Under the pieces are notes generated by a model, which was not told where the DNA came from, ran no database searches, and saw only the letters and a program-made list of their open reading frames with translations. Below are positions 9,076 through 17,956 of a DNA stretch of 64,000 nt, one piece after another (the first letter of the stretch is position 1; the number at the start of each line of letters is the position of its first letter). The stretch comes from Lysobacter defluvii IMMIB APB-9 = DSM 18482. Lineage in GTDB: Bacteria; Pseudomonadota; Gammaproteobacteria; Xanthomonadales; Xanthomonadaceae. A program made the position numbers and the translations under genes. The stretch covers positions 124,001 to 188,000 of the forward strand of contig NZ_AUHT01000012.1 of NCBI RefSeq assembly GCF_000423325.1. Direction: 5' to 3'.

Positions 9076-9372
9076 TCACCCGCAACGCACCCCGGTGATC
9101 GCCCCGCGCTCGTTGACGTCGATGTTCAACCGGTCGTGGCGGTAGTCCATCGTCACCGCCTGTCCCGGCTCGATCACCCGCACGTCGCGGCTCTGGCTGG
9201 CGAGCCGCGCGTCCTCGACGGTCTCGGGCGACGCGGCCCGGCCGATCGTCCAACGCGCCGCCTCGGCGTTGCAGGTGCCGGTCACCTGTTCCACGGCACC
9301 GGGCGGCGGCACGGTGGAGCACGCGGCGATCGACGTCAGCAGTACGGCCAGCGGCAGGATCGGTCGGGTCAT
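9076..9372 (-). CDS. I78-family peptidase inhibitor lipoprotein
   Basis: A 98-residue lipoprotein. The N-terminus has a lipobox ending IAAC with Cys18. The mature part matches the I78 (elastase inhibitor) family pattern: a Cys in GTCNAEAARW, IGR, the core VRVIEPGQAVTMDY, RLNIDVNERG and a terminal CG, giving two cysteines that can form the family's disulfide. Such inhibitors are thought to protect the cell from serine proteases. The ATG at 9372 is preceded by GGAG at suitable spacing; the open frame extends further upstream but overlaps the next gene's 3' end and lacks a signal peptide there. Confidence 0.85.
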   Translation of the reverse strand: MTRPILPLAVLLTSIAACSTVPPPGAVEQVTGTCNAEAARWTIGRAASPETVEDARLASQSRDVRVIEPGQAVTMDYRHDRLNIDVNERGAITGVRCG

Positions 9373-9439
9373 GGCGGGGGGCTCCTGTGAAGTCCGGCTG
9401 CAGCCTGCTGGCGGCCACGTGTTGGGCGCGTAAAGCCCC

Positions 9440-10390
9440 TCACCCGGCACGGGCCGCCTCCCGGCGCACCGCGCCGGAAAGTTCCGGCGACTGTTCGTGT
9501 GCCTCGACCAGCCGCAACAGCAGCCGCGCCAGCGTGACCACGTCCTGGTGGTTGTGCGCACAGACGCGCCGGAGCAGCGCCGAGCTGCCGCCACGCAGGT
9601 AGGACAGCCAGGCGGCCGGCGCCTCCGAGCCGGGCAGGTCGTCCTCGCGGACGATCCCCAGCAGCTTGCGCTCGATCGTGGCCAGGCGGCAGTTCTCCCA
9701 GCGGCCGCGATAGCGGCGGCGGGTCGGGAACAGCAGGTCGACGTGGTCGAGCGGACTGATCGGGTCCCCCATGCGCGCCAGCCGGTAGCGCGTCTTGAGC
9801 AGCGGCGCGTCGTAGCAGCGGCCGTTGTAGCTCGACAGCACGGTACCCGGCCGCAGCCAGCGGGAGAACTCCTCCAGCATCGCGCGTTCGGCGCCCAGGG
9901 TGGTGATCAGCAACTGGCGTACCCGCAACCCGTCGCCGAGCTCGGGGTGCCGGTGCCAGTCCGCGGCGCCGATCTGGAACGCGCGGGTGCCGGTGCCGCC
10001 GGCCAGCCCAGTGGTCTCGGTGTCGAAGAACAGCAGCCGGCCGGGGTCGACCTGGTCGCCACGACGGGCGAAGCCCAGCGGCAACGGCCCGCGCGGGATC
10101 GGCTGGGGCAGGTGCGCCTCGACCAGTCGCAGTCCCGGTGCGATCTCCCGGCCGGGCAGGCTGCGGTCGACCGGGTGCGTGGCCGCGGCATACACGGGGG
10201 CGCGGTCGCGCACGCCAAGCAGCCGCCGCAGGCGGTCCACCGGGGGCGGGGCGGGGGAGCCGGGGCCCGGCGGCGTTGGCTGCGCCGGGCGCGCGTGCGG
10301 CGCGGTCGAAGCCTGCGGCGGCGCGGCGCCTGGCAGCCGGCCACCGGCCTGCTGCTTCAGCGCGCACAGGCGGTCCAGCGAGACGCTCAT
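9440..10390 (-). CDS. mrfB: DnaQ/RNase H-like 3'-5' exonuclease, MrfB (YprB)-like
   Basis: A 316-residue protein. After a Pro/Ala-rich N-terminal linker, the DEDD exonuclease motifs appear in order: LFFDTETTGL, SYNGRCYDAPLL, and HNHQDVV. It follows the upstream helicase with a 4-bp ATGA overlap, so the two are coupled. In Bacillus subtilis the equivalent pair, MrfA (YprA) helicase and MrfB (YprB) exonuclease, acts in a UvrABC-independent repair pathway for mitomycin lesions. Assignment here rests on domain type plus gene pairing, not on a search. The TPR tail of the Bacillus protein is not evident. Confidence 0.72.
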   Translation of the reverse strand: MSVSLDRLCALKQQAGGRLPGAAPPQASTAPHARPAQPTPPGPGSPAPPPVDRLRRLLGVRDRAPVYAAATHPVDRSLPGREIAPGLRLVEAHLPQPIPRGPLPLGFARRGDQVDPGRLLFFDTETTGLAGGTGTRAFQIGAADWHRHPELGDGLRVRQLLITTLGAERAMLEEFSRWLRPGTVLSSYNGRCYDAPLLKTRYRLARMGDPISPLDHVDLLFPTRRRYRGRWENCRLATIERKLLGIVREDDLPGSEAPAAWLSYLRGGSSALLRRVCAHNHQDVVTLARLLLRLVEAHEQSPELSGAVRREAARAG

Positions 10391-12855
10391 CGGGGCTCGC
10401 CCAGCAGTTCCAGCACGCGTCGCGCCAGCGCCTTCGGCGTGGCCTGGGCCTCCCGTCCTTCTTCGGCCGCCAGCACCGGGCCCACGCAGGCCGGGCACCC
10501 GGCGTTGCAGTCGCAGGCCTCCACCAGCTCCCGCGCGCGCTGTACCAGTTCGGCCTGCCGCTCCCACAGCGGTTCGCTCAGCCCCACCCCGCCGGGGAAG
10601 TTGTCGTACAGGTAGACGGTTGGCACGAACTGCTGCATCTCGACGGCATCGGGCGAGAGCGCGCCCTCGCTGCCCTCCACGCCGCGCAGCTGCCCGCGTC
10701 CACCGGCGTCCGCGGTGGCGAACCAGGCGCCATCGCCATTGCCGACGGCTTTCTGCAGGTCGCGGGCATCAGCCATCACCGCCACGGTCGCGACCACGTG
10801 CAGGGCGTAGGCGGCGCCCAGGAAGCCGTCCAACGCATCCTGCCGGGAGGCGAACCAGGCCAGCAGCGTGGCCTGCGGCAACTGCCACCAGGCCGCGGTG
10901 GTGTGCAGTTCCTGGTCGGGCAGGTTCACCGGCCCGTAGCCGATGTTCTCGTGGGTGTAGTAGCGGATCTTCTTGTACCCGGACACCCGGCGGACCACGT
11001 GCACCTCGCCATGGCTGCAGTCGCCCTGTCCGGCGGGTCCGCCGTCGAAGCGCTCGAGCACCTTGAGCTTCGTGTAGTCGATGCTGTCGGTGTAGTAGTC
11101 GACGCGGGTGCGGGTCACGAACGCCTTGCGGCCCTCCCAGTCCAGCCGTTCGACCTGGTAGGGCGTGGACTGGACCATGTGGATCGCGCCCTCGTACAGG
11201 GTCAGCGCGGCGGCCGAGTAGTCGACCTCGGCGATGATCTGCTGGCGGCCATCGCTGCGGTCGACCACCACGAAGTTGCCGTCTGCCACCGAGCGCAGGC
11301 TGACCGCGTTGGCCGGGTAGCTGTCCGCGATCCACTCCCAGCGGTTGCCCTCGTGGTGCACCACCCCGGTCTCCGCCAGCACCTCCAGGTACGGCGCCGA
11401 CTCGACCGGGCCGAAGCGTTCGCCGTCCTGGAACGGGAGCTCGAAGGCGGCGCAGCGGATGTGGTCGAACAGGATCAGCGGCTGGTCCGGGGCGATGCGC
11501 GCGTGCTCGGGCGTGGCATCGGCGAAGAAGTCCGGGTGCCGCACCACGTACTGGTCCAGCGGCTGGCTGCTGGCGACCAGCACGCCCAGCGAGGGCTTCT
11601 GCCGCCGCCCTGCGCGGCCGAAACGCTGCCACGTCGCGGCGACGGTGCCCGGGTAGCCATTGAGCACCACCACGTCCAGGGCGCCGATGTCCACGCCCAG
11701 CTCCAGCGCGGAGGTGCTGACGATGCCGTCGACACGGCCGGCGCGCATCGACCGCTCCACCTCGCGGCGCTCGGTCGGCAGGTACCCGCCCCGGTAGGCG
11801 CGGATGCGCGGCGGCTTGCGCGGGTCGTGGTCGAATACGTCCTTGAGGTACTTGGTCAGCACCTCGACCATCAGCCGGGTCTGCGCGAACACCAGCGTCT
11901 TGAGCCCGGACTTGATCGCGATCCGGGCGATGCGGTTGGACTGCGAGCGCGCCGAGGCCCGCAGGCCCAGGTCCGGGTTCACCACCGGCGGGTTCCACAG
12001 CAGCACGTGGCGCTCGCCGGTGGGCGCGCCGGAGCGGGTGATGGCGGTCACCTCGTCCTCGAGCAACGCGCGGGCGTGCGCCTGCGGGTTGCCGATGGTC
12101 GCCGAGCACAGGATGAACTGCGGGCGCGCGCCGTAGAACGCGCAGATGCGCTTGAGCCGGCGCAGCACGTTGGTGACGTGGCTGCCGAACACCCCCCGGT
12201 AGGTGTGCACCTCGTCGATGACCACGTAGCGCAGGTTCTCGAAGAACTGCGCCCATTTGGTGTGGTGGGGCAGGATCCCCTGGTGGAGCATGTCCGGGTT
12301 GGACACCACGATGTCGCCGTGCAGGCGCACCGCCAGCCGGGCGTCGCCAGGCGTGTCGCCGTCGAAGGTAAAGGCCTTCACCCCCAGGCCGCCGGCCTTG
12401 TTGAGCTCCAGCAACTCGGCGACCTGGTCCTGCGCCAGCGCCTTGGTCGGGAACAGGAACAGGGCCTTGCAGCCGGTCGGCTTGCCGTCGGTGCCGCCCA
12501 TCGCCGCGGCCAGCACCGGCAGCGTGTAGCACAGCGACTTGCCCGAGGCGGTGGGGGTGGCGACGACCAGGTTCTCACCGCGACGGGTTGCCTCCCAGGC
12601 GTCCGCCTGGTGGCGGTAGAGGCGCTCGACTCCCCGCGCGCGCAAGGCAGTGGCGAGCGCCGGCGGAATGTCCGCGGGCAGTTCCGCGTAGTCGCCGTCG
12701 GACCCGGGAATGATGAACCGGCCGGTGATCCGGTCGGCGTAGCGCCGCTCCAGCCGCCGGGACAGCAATGCGCCATCGGCCGTGGCACGGTCGGTTACGG
12801 CGGCAAGCGGGCTCGTGGCTTCCGGCTCGATCCGCGGGGCCAGTGCTGGGGTCAT
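10387..12855 (-). CDS. mrfA: DEAD/DEAH helicase with DUF1998-type zinc-binding C-terminus, MrfA (YprA)-like
   Basis: An 822-residue SF2 helicase. Motif I is ATPTASGKSL, motif II is VIDEVHTY, motif III SATIGNP, and motif VI is in QRFGRAGRRQ. The C-terminal third is the DUF1998/MZB region of MrfA-type helicases. It carries YLYDNFPGGVGLSE and a cluster of four cysteines in CDCNAGCPACVG that binds zinc in the family. The ATG at 12855 is preceded by GGAG with a 7-nt spacer; an in-frame GTG at 12876 is less likely. It is coupled to the exonuclease gene downstream, which fits a repair role in unwinding DNA for lesion removal. Confidence 0.85.
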   Translation of the reverse strand: MTPALAPRIEPEATSPLAAVTDRATADGALLSRRLERRYADRITGRFIIPGSDGDYAELPADIPPALATALRARGVERLYRHQADAWEATRRGENLVVATPTASGKSLCYTLPVLAAAMGGTDGKPTGCKALFLFPTKALAQDQVAELLELNKAGGLGVKAFTFDGDTPGDARLAVRLHGDIVVSNPDMLHQGILPHHTKWAQFFENLRYVVIDEVHTYRGVFGSHVTNVLRRLKRICAFYGARPQFILCSATIGNPQAHARALLEDEVTAITRSGAPTGERHVLLWNPPVVNPDLGLRASARSQSNRIARIAIKSGLKTLVFAQTRLMVEVLTKYLKDVFDHDPRKPPRIRAYRGGYLPTERREVERSMRAGRVDGIVSTSALELGVDIGALDVVVLNGYPGTVAATWQRFGRAGRRQKPSLGVLVASSQPLDQYVVRHPDFFADATPEHARIAPDQPLILFDHIRCAAFELPFQDGERFGPVESAPYLEVLAETGVVHHEGNRWEWIADSYPANAVSLRSVADGNFVVVDRSDGRQQIIAEVDYSAAALTLYEGAIHMVQSTPYQVERLDWEGRKAFVTRTRVDYYTDSIDYTKLKVLERFDGGPAGQGDCSHGEVHVVRRVSGYKKIRYYTHENIGYGPVNLPDQELHTTAAWWQLPQATLLAWFASRQDALDGFLGAAYALHVVATVAVMADARDLQKAVGNGDGAWFATADAGGRGQLRGVEGSEGALSPDAVEMQQFVPTVYLYDNFPGGVGLSEPLWERQAELVQRARELVEACDCNAGCPACVGPVLAAEEGREAQATPKALARRVLELLGEPR

Positions 12856-12892
12856 GGCGATGCTCCGGGCGGGCACCGCATCGGACCACCCT

Positions 12893-12915
12893 GGTGTCTC
12901 AGGCGGTGAGACACC
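12893..12915 (-). terminator. stem-loop after the BCCT transporter gene
   Basis: A perfect 8-bp inverted repeat (GGTGTCTC / GAGACACC) with a 7-nt loop lies between the BCCT gene and the helicase gene, both on the minus strand. No U-tract follows on that strand, so its role as terminator is tentative. Confidence 0.4.
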
Positions 12916-12936
12916 GCCCGGGACACTGGGTGCCGG

Positions 12937-14529
12937 TTAGGAGGCCGTGCCGGGGGTGGTGCCTCCTGCCGCCTCCGCCGCTGCCTCGGCTTCCGCCTGC
13001 GCCCGCCGCTCGCGCTCGATCCAGTCCTCGATCGCCCGCCGTGCCCGCCGCTCCTCGGCCTTCTCGCGCAGCGCCTCGGTGCCCAGCACGCGGTACAGGC
13101 TCACCATGACCCCTACCAGCAGCAGCGCGAACGGCAGCGCGACCACGGTGATGAGGGTCTGCAGCGCGTCCAGCCCGCCCGCGACCAGCATGGCGCCGGC
13201 GATCAGCGCGACCGCGATGCCCCAGGCGAACTTGCGCGACAGGCTCGGATCGCCTGGGGTCTCGCTGGACATCGAGCCCAGCACCAGCACCGCCGAGTCC
13301 GCCGAGGTCACGAAGAAGATCAGGAGCAGCAGGATGCTCAGCGAGGACAGCAAGCCGGTCAGCGGCAGCGTGTCGTACATGCGGAACAACACCGTCTCGT
13401 ACCCCTGTGCGAGCGCCGCGGCCATGTCGGCGCCGCCGAACATCTGCCCCCACAGCGCCGCCCCGCCGAAGGCCGAGAACCAGGCGAAGCCCAGCAGCGT
13501 CGGTAGCGCGACCACGCCGAAGACGAACTCGCGCACGCTGCGGCCGTAGGAGACCCGGGCGATGAATGCCCCGACGAACGGCGACCAGGAGATCCACCAC
13601 GCCCAGTAGAAGATCGTCCAGTCGCCGACCCAGGTGCTTTCCGAGAACGGCGCCATGCGCAGGCTCATTTGCACCACCGAGTTGATGTAGCCGCCCAGAG
13701 AGGTGGTGAACGTCTCGAAGATGAAGTCGGTGGGGCCCAGCAGCACCACCGCCAGCAGCAACAGCGCGGCCAGGCCGAGGTTGAAACTGGACAGCCACTT
13801 GATGCCCCGCTCCACGCCGGTGGCGGTGGATGCCATGTACAGCACGAAGGCGCCGCCGATCACCAGCAGTTCCATGCCCAGCCCGCCCGGCAGGCCGAAC
13901 ACCCGCGCCATGCCGGCGGTGATCTGGACGGTGCCGAACCCCAGCGTGGTCGCGACGCCGATCGCAGTGGCGACCACGGCCACGATGTTGACCACCTTGC
14001 CCATCCAGCCCAGGTGCCGGTCGCCGATCAGCGGCTGGAGCAGGTCGCTGATCAGCCCCCGTCCGTTGCGGTTGTACTGGAACCAGGCGATCGCCAGCCC
14101 CATCAGCGCGTAGATCGCCCAGGGATGCAGTCCCCAGTGGAAGAAGGTGTAGCGCATCGCCGCGCCCGCCGCGAGCGGCGTTCCGGGCTCCAGTCCCTCG
14201 GGGGGGTTGAGCAGGTGCGAGACCGGTTCGGCCGCGCCCCAGAACACCAGACCGATTCCCATTCCGGCGGCGAACAGCATCGATAGCCACGCAACGCTGG
14301 AGAATTCGGGCTCGGCGTCGCGTCCGCCGATGCGCAGCTGCGCCAACGGCCCGAAGGCGAGGTAACCGAGGAACAGCAGGGTCAGGAACACGATCAGCAG
14401 GTACAGCCAGCCGGCGTGGTTGATCACCGTGGCCAGCGCGGCGCTGGTGGCCTGCTCGAACGGACCGGGCGCCAGTCCGGCGATCACGGCGAGGGCGACG
14501 ACCAGCAGCAGCGAGATGCGGAAGACCAT
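12937..14529 (-). CDS. BCCT-family betaine/carnitine/choline transporter
   Basis: A 530-residue inner-membrane protein with about 12 hydrophobic segments. It carries the family hallmarks FHWGLHPWAIYA and the Trp-rich segment WTIFYWAWWISWSPFVG, which lines the quaternary-amine site in BCCT carriers. The first helix is GMGIG-type (FAAGMGIGLVFWG), as in sodium-coupled BetP. The C-terminal tail (about residues 465-530) is a charged, Glu/Arg/Ala-rich helix, a region that senses osmotic stress in some members. The ATG at 14529 has GGAGG 7 nt upstream. Substrate cannot be fixed from sequence alone; no choline oxidation genes are adjacent. Confidence 0.92.
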   Translation of the reverse strand: MVFRISLLLVVALAVIAGLAPGPFEQATSAALATVINHAGWLYLLIVFLTLLFLGYLAFGPLAQLRIGGRDAEPEFSSVAWLSMLFAAGMGIGLVFWGAAEPVSHLLNPPEGLEPGTPLAAGAAMRYTFFHWGLHPWAIYALMGLAIAWFQYNRNGRGLISDLLQPLIGDRHLGWMGKVVNIVAVVATAIGVATTLGFGTVQITAGMARVFGLPGGLGMELLVIGGAFVLYMASTATGVERGIKWLSSFNLGLAALLLLAVVLLGPTDFIFETFTTSLGGYINSVVQMSLRMAPFSESTWVGDWTIFYWAWWISWSPFVGAFIARVSYGRSVREFVFGVVALPTLLGFAWFSAFGGAALWGQMFGGADMAAALAQGYETVLFRMYDTLPLTGLLSSLSILLLLIFFVTSADSAVLVLGSMSSETPGDPSLSRKFAWGIAVALIAGAMLVAGGLDALQTLITVVALPFALLLVGVMVSLYRVLGTEALREKAEERRARRAIEDWIERERRAQAEAEAAAEAAGGTTPGTAS

Positions 14530-14568
14530 GCACGTGCCTCCGTGGGCGGCAGTTTGGACAGGGACAGC

Positions 14569-15057
14569 TTAGGGGCGATCCCCGGGGACCGGCTCGGGTA
14601 CCCGGCGGACGGTGAAAGCACGCAGCCGCGCCGGGCTCGCGACGCCGATGCCTTCTTCGCGACCCGCCACGTAGAGGGTCACATGCGGTGGCGGGACCGG
14701 GAGCCGGCGTCCAAGCAGGCGCCCCAGCTCCCGGTGAAGCCGCCGCATCGCCGGCAGCCGGATGCACTCGATGAGCGAATGGGCCGTCACCTGCCCGCCG
14801 GGCCTGCCGGTGGTGCGGCGCAGGAGCAGCCGCTCACCGGTGCGTTCCCAGTCCCAGTCCAGCGCGGCGACGGCGTCCTCCACCAGGGCGCCGGCGCGGT
14901 CGCCGAATACCTCGTGCAGTTCCCGCCCCAGCGCGTTGCCGACCAGGGTGATGTGCAGCTCGGGCTTGGGCTGGAGCACCAGGTCGCCGAGCTCGAGCGG
15001 GGCCGTGGGCGGAGCCCAGCGCCCTGGCGGGATGGGAAGGACATGGCTGTGCGACAT
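14569..15057 (-). CDS. 2H-phosphoesterase-like (2'-5' RNA ligase fold) protein
   Basis: A 162-residue protein with two H-x-T motifs about 90 residues apart: HITL (His35) and HVTL (His125). This spacing and the surrounding pattern (PELHITLVG, PPPHVTLYV) are the signature of the 2H phosphoesterase superfamily, which hydrolyses cyclic or 2',5' phosphodiesters. The start is uncertain: ATG 15057 is used, but ATG 15105 (behind GGAGG with a long spacer) and a GTG at 15147 are also in frame, and the latter would overlap the divergent methyltransferase gene. No substrate can be proposed. Confidence 0.65.
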   Translation of the reverse strand: MSHSHVLPIPPGRWAPPTAPLELGDLVLQPKPELHITLVGNALGRELHEVFGDRAGALVEDAVAALDWDWERTGERLLLRRTTGRPGGQVTAHSLIECIRLPAMRRLHRELGRLLGRRLPVPPPHVTLYVAGREEGIGVASPARLRAFTVRRVPEPVPGDRP

Positions 15058-15134
15058 GCGCCTGATGATGTGCCCGCCTCCGTGCCCGTGCCGTGGATGG
15101 GCCATGATCGCGGCTCGTCCTCCCTTTTCCACGC

Positions 15135-15749
15135 ATGCCCGTCCCAATGGAAAAGCCGTTCTCGCCTGCCTGCGAGCGCAATGCGGGCCCGATTCTCGAG
15201 GTGCTGCACCGCCATCTACGCGATGCGCGGGGAGTGCTGGAAGTCGGCAGCGGCACCGGCCAGCACGCGGTCCACTTCGCCGCGGCGATGCCCTGGCTCA
15301 CCTGGCAGGCAAGCGACCGCGCCGGGAACCTTCCGGGCATCCGCGCCTGGCTCGATGAAGCCGCGCTGCCGAACACCCCGCCGCCGATGGAACTGGACGT
15401 GGGGCACTGGCCGGCGCTGGAGGGAGCGGGCTTCGACGCGGTGTTTAGCGCCAATACCCTGCACATCATGGGCTGGCCGCAGGTCGAGGCGTTCTTCGAT
15501 GGCGTTGGCGCGGTGCTGCCCGCCGGCGGAACGCTGGTGGTGTACGGGCCGTTCAACTACGGCGGCGACTACACCAGCGACAGCAACCGCGAGTTCGACG
15601 CCTGGCTGCGGGCCCGTGATCCGGCGTCCGCGATCCGCGACTTCGAGGCCGTCGACGCACTGGCCCGCGCGGCCGGCCTGCAGCTGCGCGAGGACGTGGC
15701 CATGCCGGCGAACAACCGCTGCGTGGCGTGGCAGCGGCCGGTGCGCTGA
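15135..15749 (+). CDS. DUF938 class I SAM-dependent methyltransferase
   Basis: A 204-residue protein of the DUF938 family, a Rossmann-fold methyltransferase-like group. SAM-binding motif I is VLEVGSGTGQHAVHFA; the family-typical ANTLHIMGWPQVEAFF and YGPFNYGGDYTSDSN follow. The role is unproven in this family. The ATG at 15135 is used; a second ATG lies four codons later at 15147. The gene is divergent from the 2H phosphoesterase-like gene, and their promoters must share about 80 bp. Confidence 0.88.
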   Translation: MPVPMEKPFSPACERNAGPILEVLHRHLRDARGVLEVGSGTGQHAVHFAAAMPWLTWQASDRAGNLPGIRAWLDEAALPNTPPPMELDVGHWPALEGAGFDAVFSANTLHIMGWPQVEAFFDGVGAVLPAGGTLVVYGPFNYGGDYTSDSNREFDAWLRARDPASAIRDFEAVDALARAAGLQLREDVAMPANNRCVAWQRPVR

Positions 15750-15800
15750 CGGCGCGGTCGATCCGGGCGGCGATGGCACCGGCCACCGTGCCGGCACGCC

Positions 15801-17285
15801 TCAGCGCGGCAGCGTGACGGCGGGTTCGCCAGCGGGGTCTTCTTCGACCCGGACGCCCTGGTCCGCAACGGGCGCCGGTGGCTGCGCCGGGATCTCCGAA
15901 GGGATGGCCACCGTGTCGGGATCGACCGGCAGCATGGTGGCCTCCCTCCACCGTCCCCAGTGGTAGTAGCCGACCGACAGCACCATCGACACGAAGGCGC
16001 TGACCGGGAAGCTCCACCAGATCGCATCCACGCCGAGCTGCGGTTGCAGCAGGTTGGCGAACGGCACCCGCACGCCCCACAGCGCGGCGACCAGGATCAC
16101 GAGCGGCGGGATCACCGCACCGGTGGAGCGCACCACGCCCGCGATCACGAAGGTCACCCCGAAGAACAGGAACGACCACACCGCGATGTGGTTGAGGTGG
16201 CGCGCGATCTCGAGCGACGCGCTGCCCTCGGGCATGAACATGGCCAGCGTGTAGCGGTCCAGCAGGATCAGCGGGGCGATCAACAGGCCGGTCATCAGGA
16301 AGTTGAAGCCCACGCCCGCCCGGGTGGTGCCCGCCACCCGGTCCCAGTTGCCGGCGCCGACGTTCTGCGCCGCCATCGACGAGCAGGCCGCGCCAATCGC
16401 CATCGCCGGCATCTGCACGTAGGTCCACAGCTGCAGGGCCGCGCCGTAGGCCGCGGTGGTCTCCGTGCCATAGCGGTTGACCATGGTGATCATCGCGATC
16501 ATCGCCGCCGACACCAGCACCATCTGCGCGCCCATCGGCACGCCCTTGGCGACCAGGGTCCGCACGATCACCAGGTCCAGGCGGTAGAGGTGGCGTTCGT
16601 GGCGCCCGATCCACAGCGGATTGCGGCGGTGGCGCAGCCACGTCAGCATCGCCGGCAGGGCTATCGCGTTGGCCAGCAGGGTCGCCATCGCGCTGCCGGC
16701 CATGCCCATTTCCGGCAGCGGGCCGACGCCGAACATCAGCAGCGGCACCAGCACGATGTCCAGCAGCACCGCCAGCAGCAGGAACACGAACGGCGTGCGC
16801 GTGTCGCCGGCGCCGCGCAGGATCGCCGACAGGAACGAGAACGCGTACAGCAGCGGCAGCGCCAGGAAGATGATCCGCAGGTACGGCACCGCCAGCGGCA
16901 TCGCGTCCGCCGGCGTGCCCATCCAGGCCAGCACCGGCCGCGCCAGCAGCAGGCCGGCCGCAGACAGCACCACCGACAGGCTCAGGAAGAAGGTGGCCGC
17001 CGAGCCGATCACCTCGCGCGCACCGGGCAGGTCCTTCCGGCCCATCGCCTGGCCGACCAGGATGGTCGAGGCCATGCCGAAGCCGAAGATCGCCCCGAGC
17101 AGGAAGAACATCACGTTGTTGGCGTTGGCGATCGCGGTGAGCGCCTCCTCGCCCAGGAAGCGCCCGACCCAGATCGCGTTGACCGAGCCGTTGAGCGACT
17201 GCAGCACGTTGCCACCGAGGATCGGCAGGGCGAACACGAGCAGGGTGCGGGTGATCGGCCCTTCGGTCAGGTCGCGGCGTTGCAT
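15801..17285 (-). CDS. MATE-family multidrug/organic cation exporter
   Basis: A 494-residue membrane protein with twelve hydrophobic segments in two repeated halves, as in NorM/DinF-type exporters. Family features include LPILGGNVLQSLNGSVN in helix 1, SAILRGAGDTRTPF between helices, and the matching VIAGVVRSTGAVIPPL in the second half. A hydrophilic Pro/Glu-rich tail of about 40 residues follows the last helix. The ATG at 17285 starts the conserved part; the frame is open further upstream but that stretch is not hydrophobic or conserved-looking. It is convergent with the DUF938 gene. Confidence 0.92.
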   Translation of the reverse strand: MQRRDLTEGPITRTLLVFALPILGGNVLQSLNGSVNAIWVGRFLGEEALTAIANANNVMFFLLGAIFGFGMASTILVGQAMGRKDLPGAREVIGSAATFFLSLSVVLSAAGLLLARPVLAWMGTPADAMPLAVPYLRIIFLALPLLYAFSFLSAILRGAGDTRTPFVFLLLAVLLDIVLVPLLMFGVGPLPEMGMAGSAMATLLANAIALPAMLTWLRHRRNPLWIGRHERHLYRLDLVIVRTLVAKGVPMGAQMVLVSAAMIAMITMVNRYGTETTAAYGAALQLWTYVQMPAMAIGAACSSMAAQNVGAGNWDRVAGTTRAGVGFNFLMTGLLIAPLILLDRYTLAMFMPEGSASLEIARHLNHIAVWSFLFFGVTFVIAGVVRSTGAVIPPLVILVAALWGVRVPFANLLQPQLGVDAIWWSFPVSAFVSMVLSVGYYHWGRWREATMLPVDPDTVAIPSEIPAQPPAPVADQGVRVEEDPAGEPAVTLPR

Positions 17286-17413
17286 GCGGGTGATGGTCCC
17301 CGTCGCCGGGTGCCCGTGGCGCGAAGCCGCCCCGGCGGTGCGTGGTTCACCGGCCTTGCACCGCACGCCACGCACCCTCGGGTGGACTGGTGAAATCCCG
17401 TGGCGGAGGCCCA

Positions 17414-17947
17414 ATGAAACGCGGTGACCCGATCTTCGGCGAGGAGTCCCTCAGCAAGGTGGCGGCGGTGTTCGCCGACGAAGCCGCGGCGCGCGCGGCT
17501 GCCGACCGGGTGCGGGGAGACCTGGGCCAGGAGGCGGTTACCGTGCGGATGATCGCCCCCGGCGACCGCCAGGCCGCCCGCAAGCTGGAGCCGGAGGAGA
17601 AGGGCGTGATGTTCACCGCCATCAAGGCGCACATCACCCTCGGCCTGGCGGGCCTGGTCGCCGGCCTGGTGCTGTTCTGGATCCTGCATGCCGCCGGCAT
17701 CGCGGCGATCCGCTCCAACCCGGTGGTTGCGGCGGTGGTCATCGCCGGCTTCGCGACCACCTTCGGGCTGTTCGCGGGCGGGCTGGTGACGCTGCGGCCG
17801 GACCACGACCCGCTCAACATCCGGGTCATGGAGGCGATCGGCGAGGGGCGGCACGTGGTGGTCGCCCACCCCGTCCGCCACGCCGATGCCGCCCGCGTGG
17901 CGGAGCTGCTGGAGTCGGCTTCGGGCGAGGTGCTCAGGACCCTTTAG
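17414..17947 (+). CDS. inner-membrane protein of unknown function, two TM segments
   Basis: A 177-residue protein: a soluble N-terminal part of about 65 residues (beta-alpha pattern AAVFADEAAARAAADRV), two adjacent hydrophobic helices at roughly residues 70-95 and 98-122, and a soluble tail ending with a second small alpha/beta stretch. The arrangement resembles general-stress (YflT/ytpA-like) membrane proteins, but I do not recognise a specific family. GGAGG lies 6 nt before the ATG at 17414. It converges closely with the signalling gene (9 bp between stops). Confidence 0.7.
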   Translation: MKRGDPIFGEESLSKVAAVFADEAAARAAADRVRGDLGQEAVTVRMIAPGDRQAARKLEPEEKGVMFTAIKAHITLGLAGLVAGLVLFWILHAAGIAAIRSNPVVAAVVIAGFATTFGLFAGGLVTLRPDHDPLNIRVMEAIGEGRHVVVAHPVRHADAARVAELLESASGEVLRTL

Positions 17948-17956
17948 GGCGGGGGC

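Noticed and set aside
10138-12909. 923-codon open frame on the plus strand
   Set aside because: It is the antisense shadow of the MrfA-like helicase.
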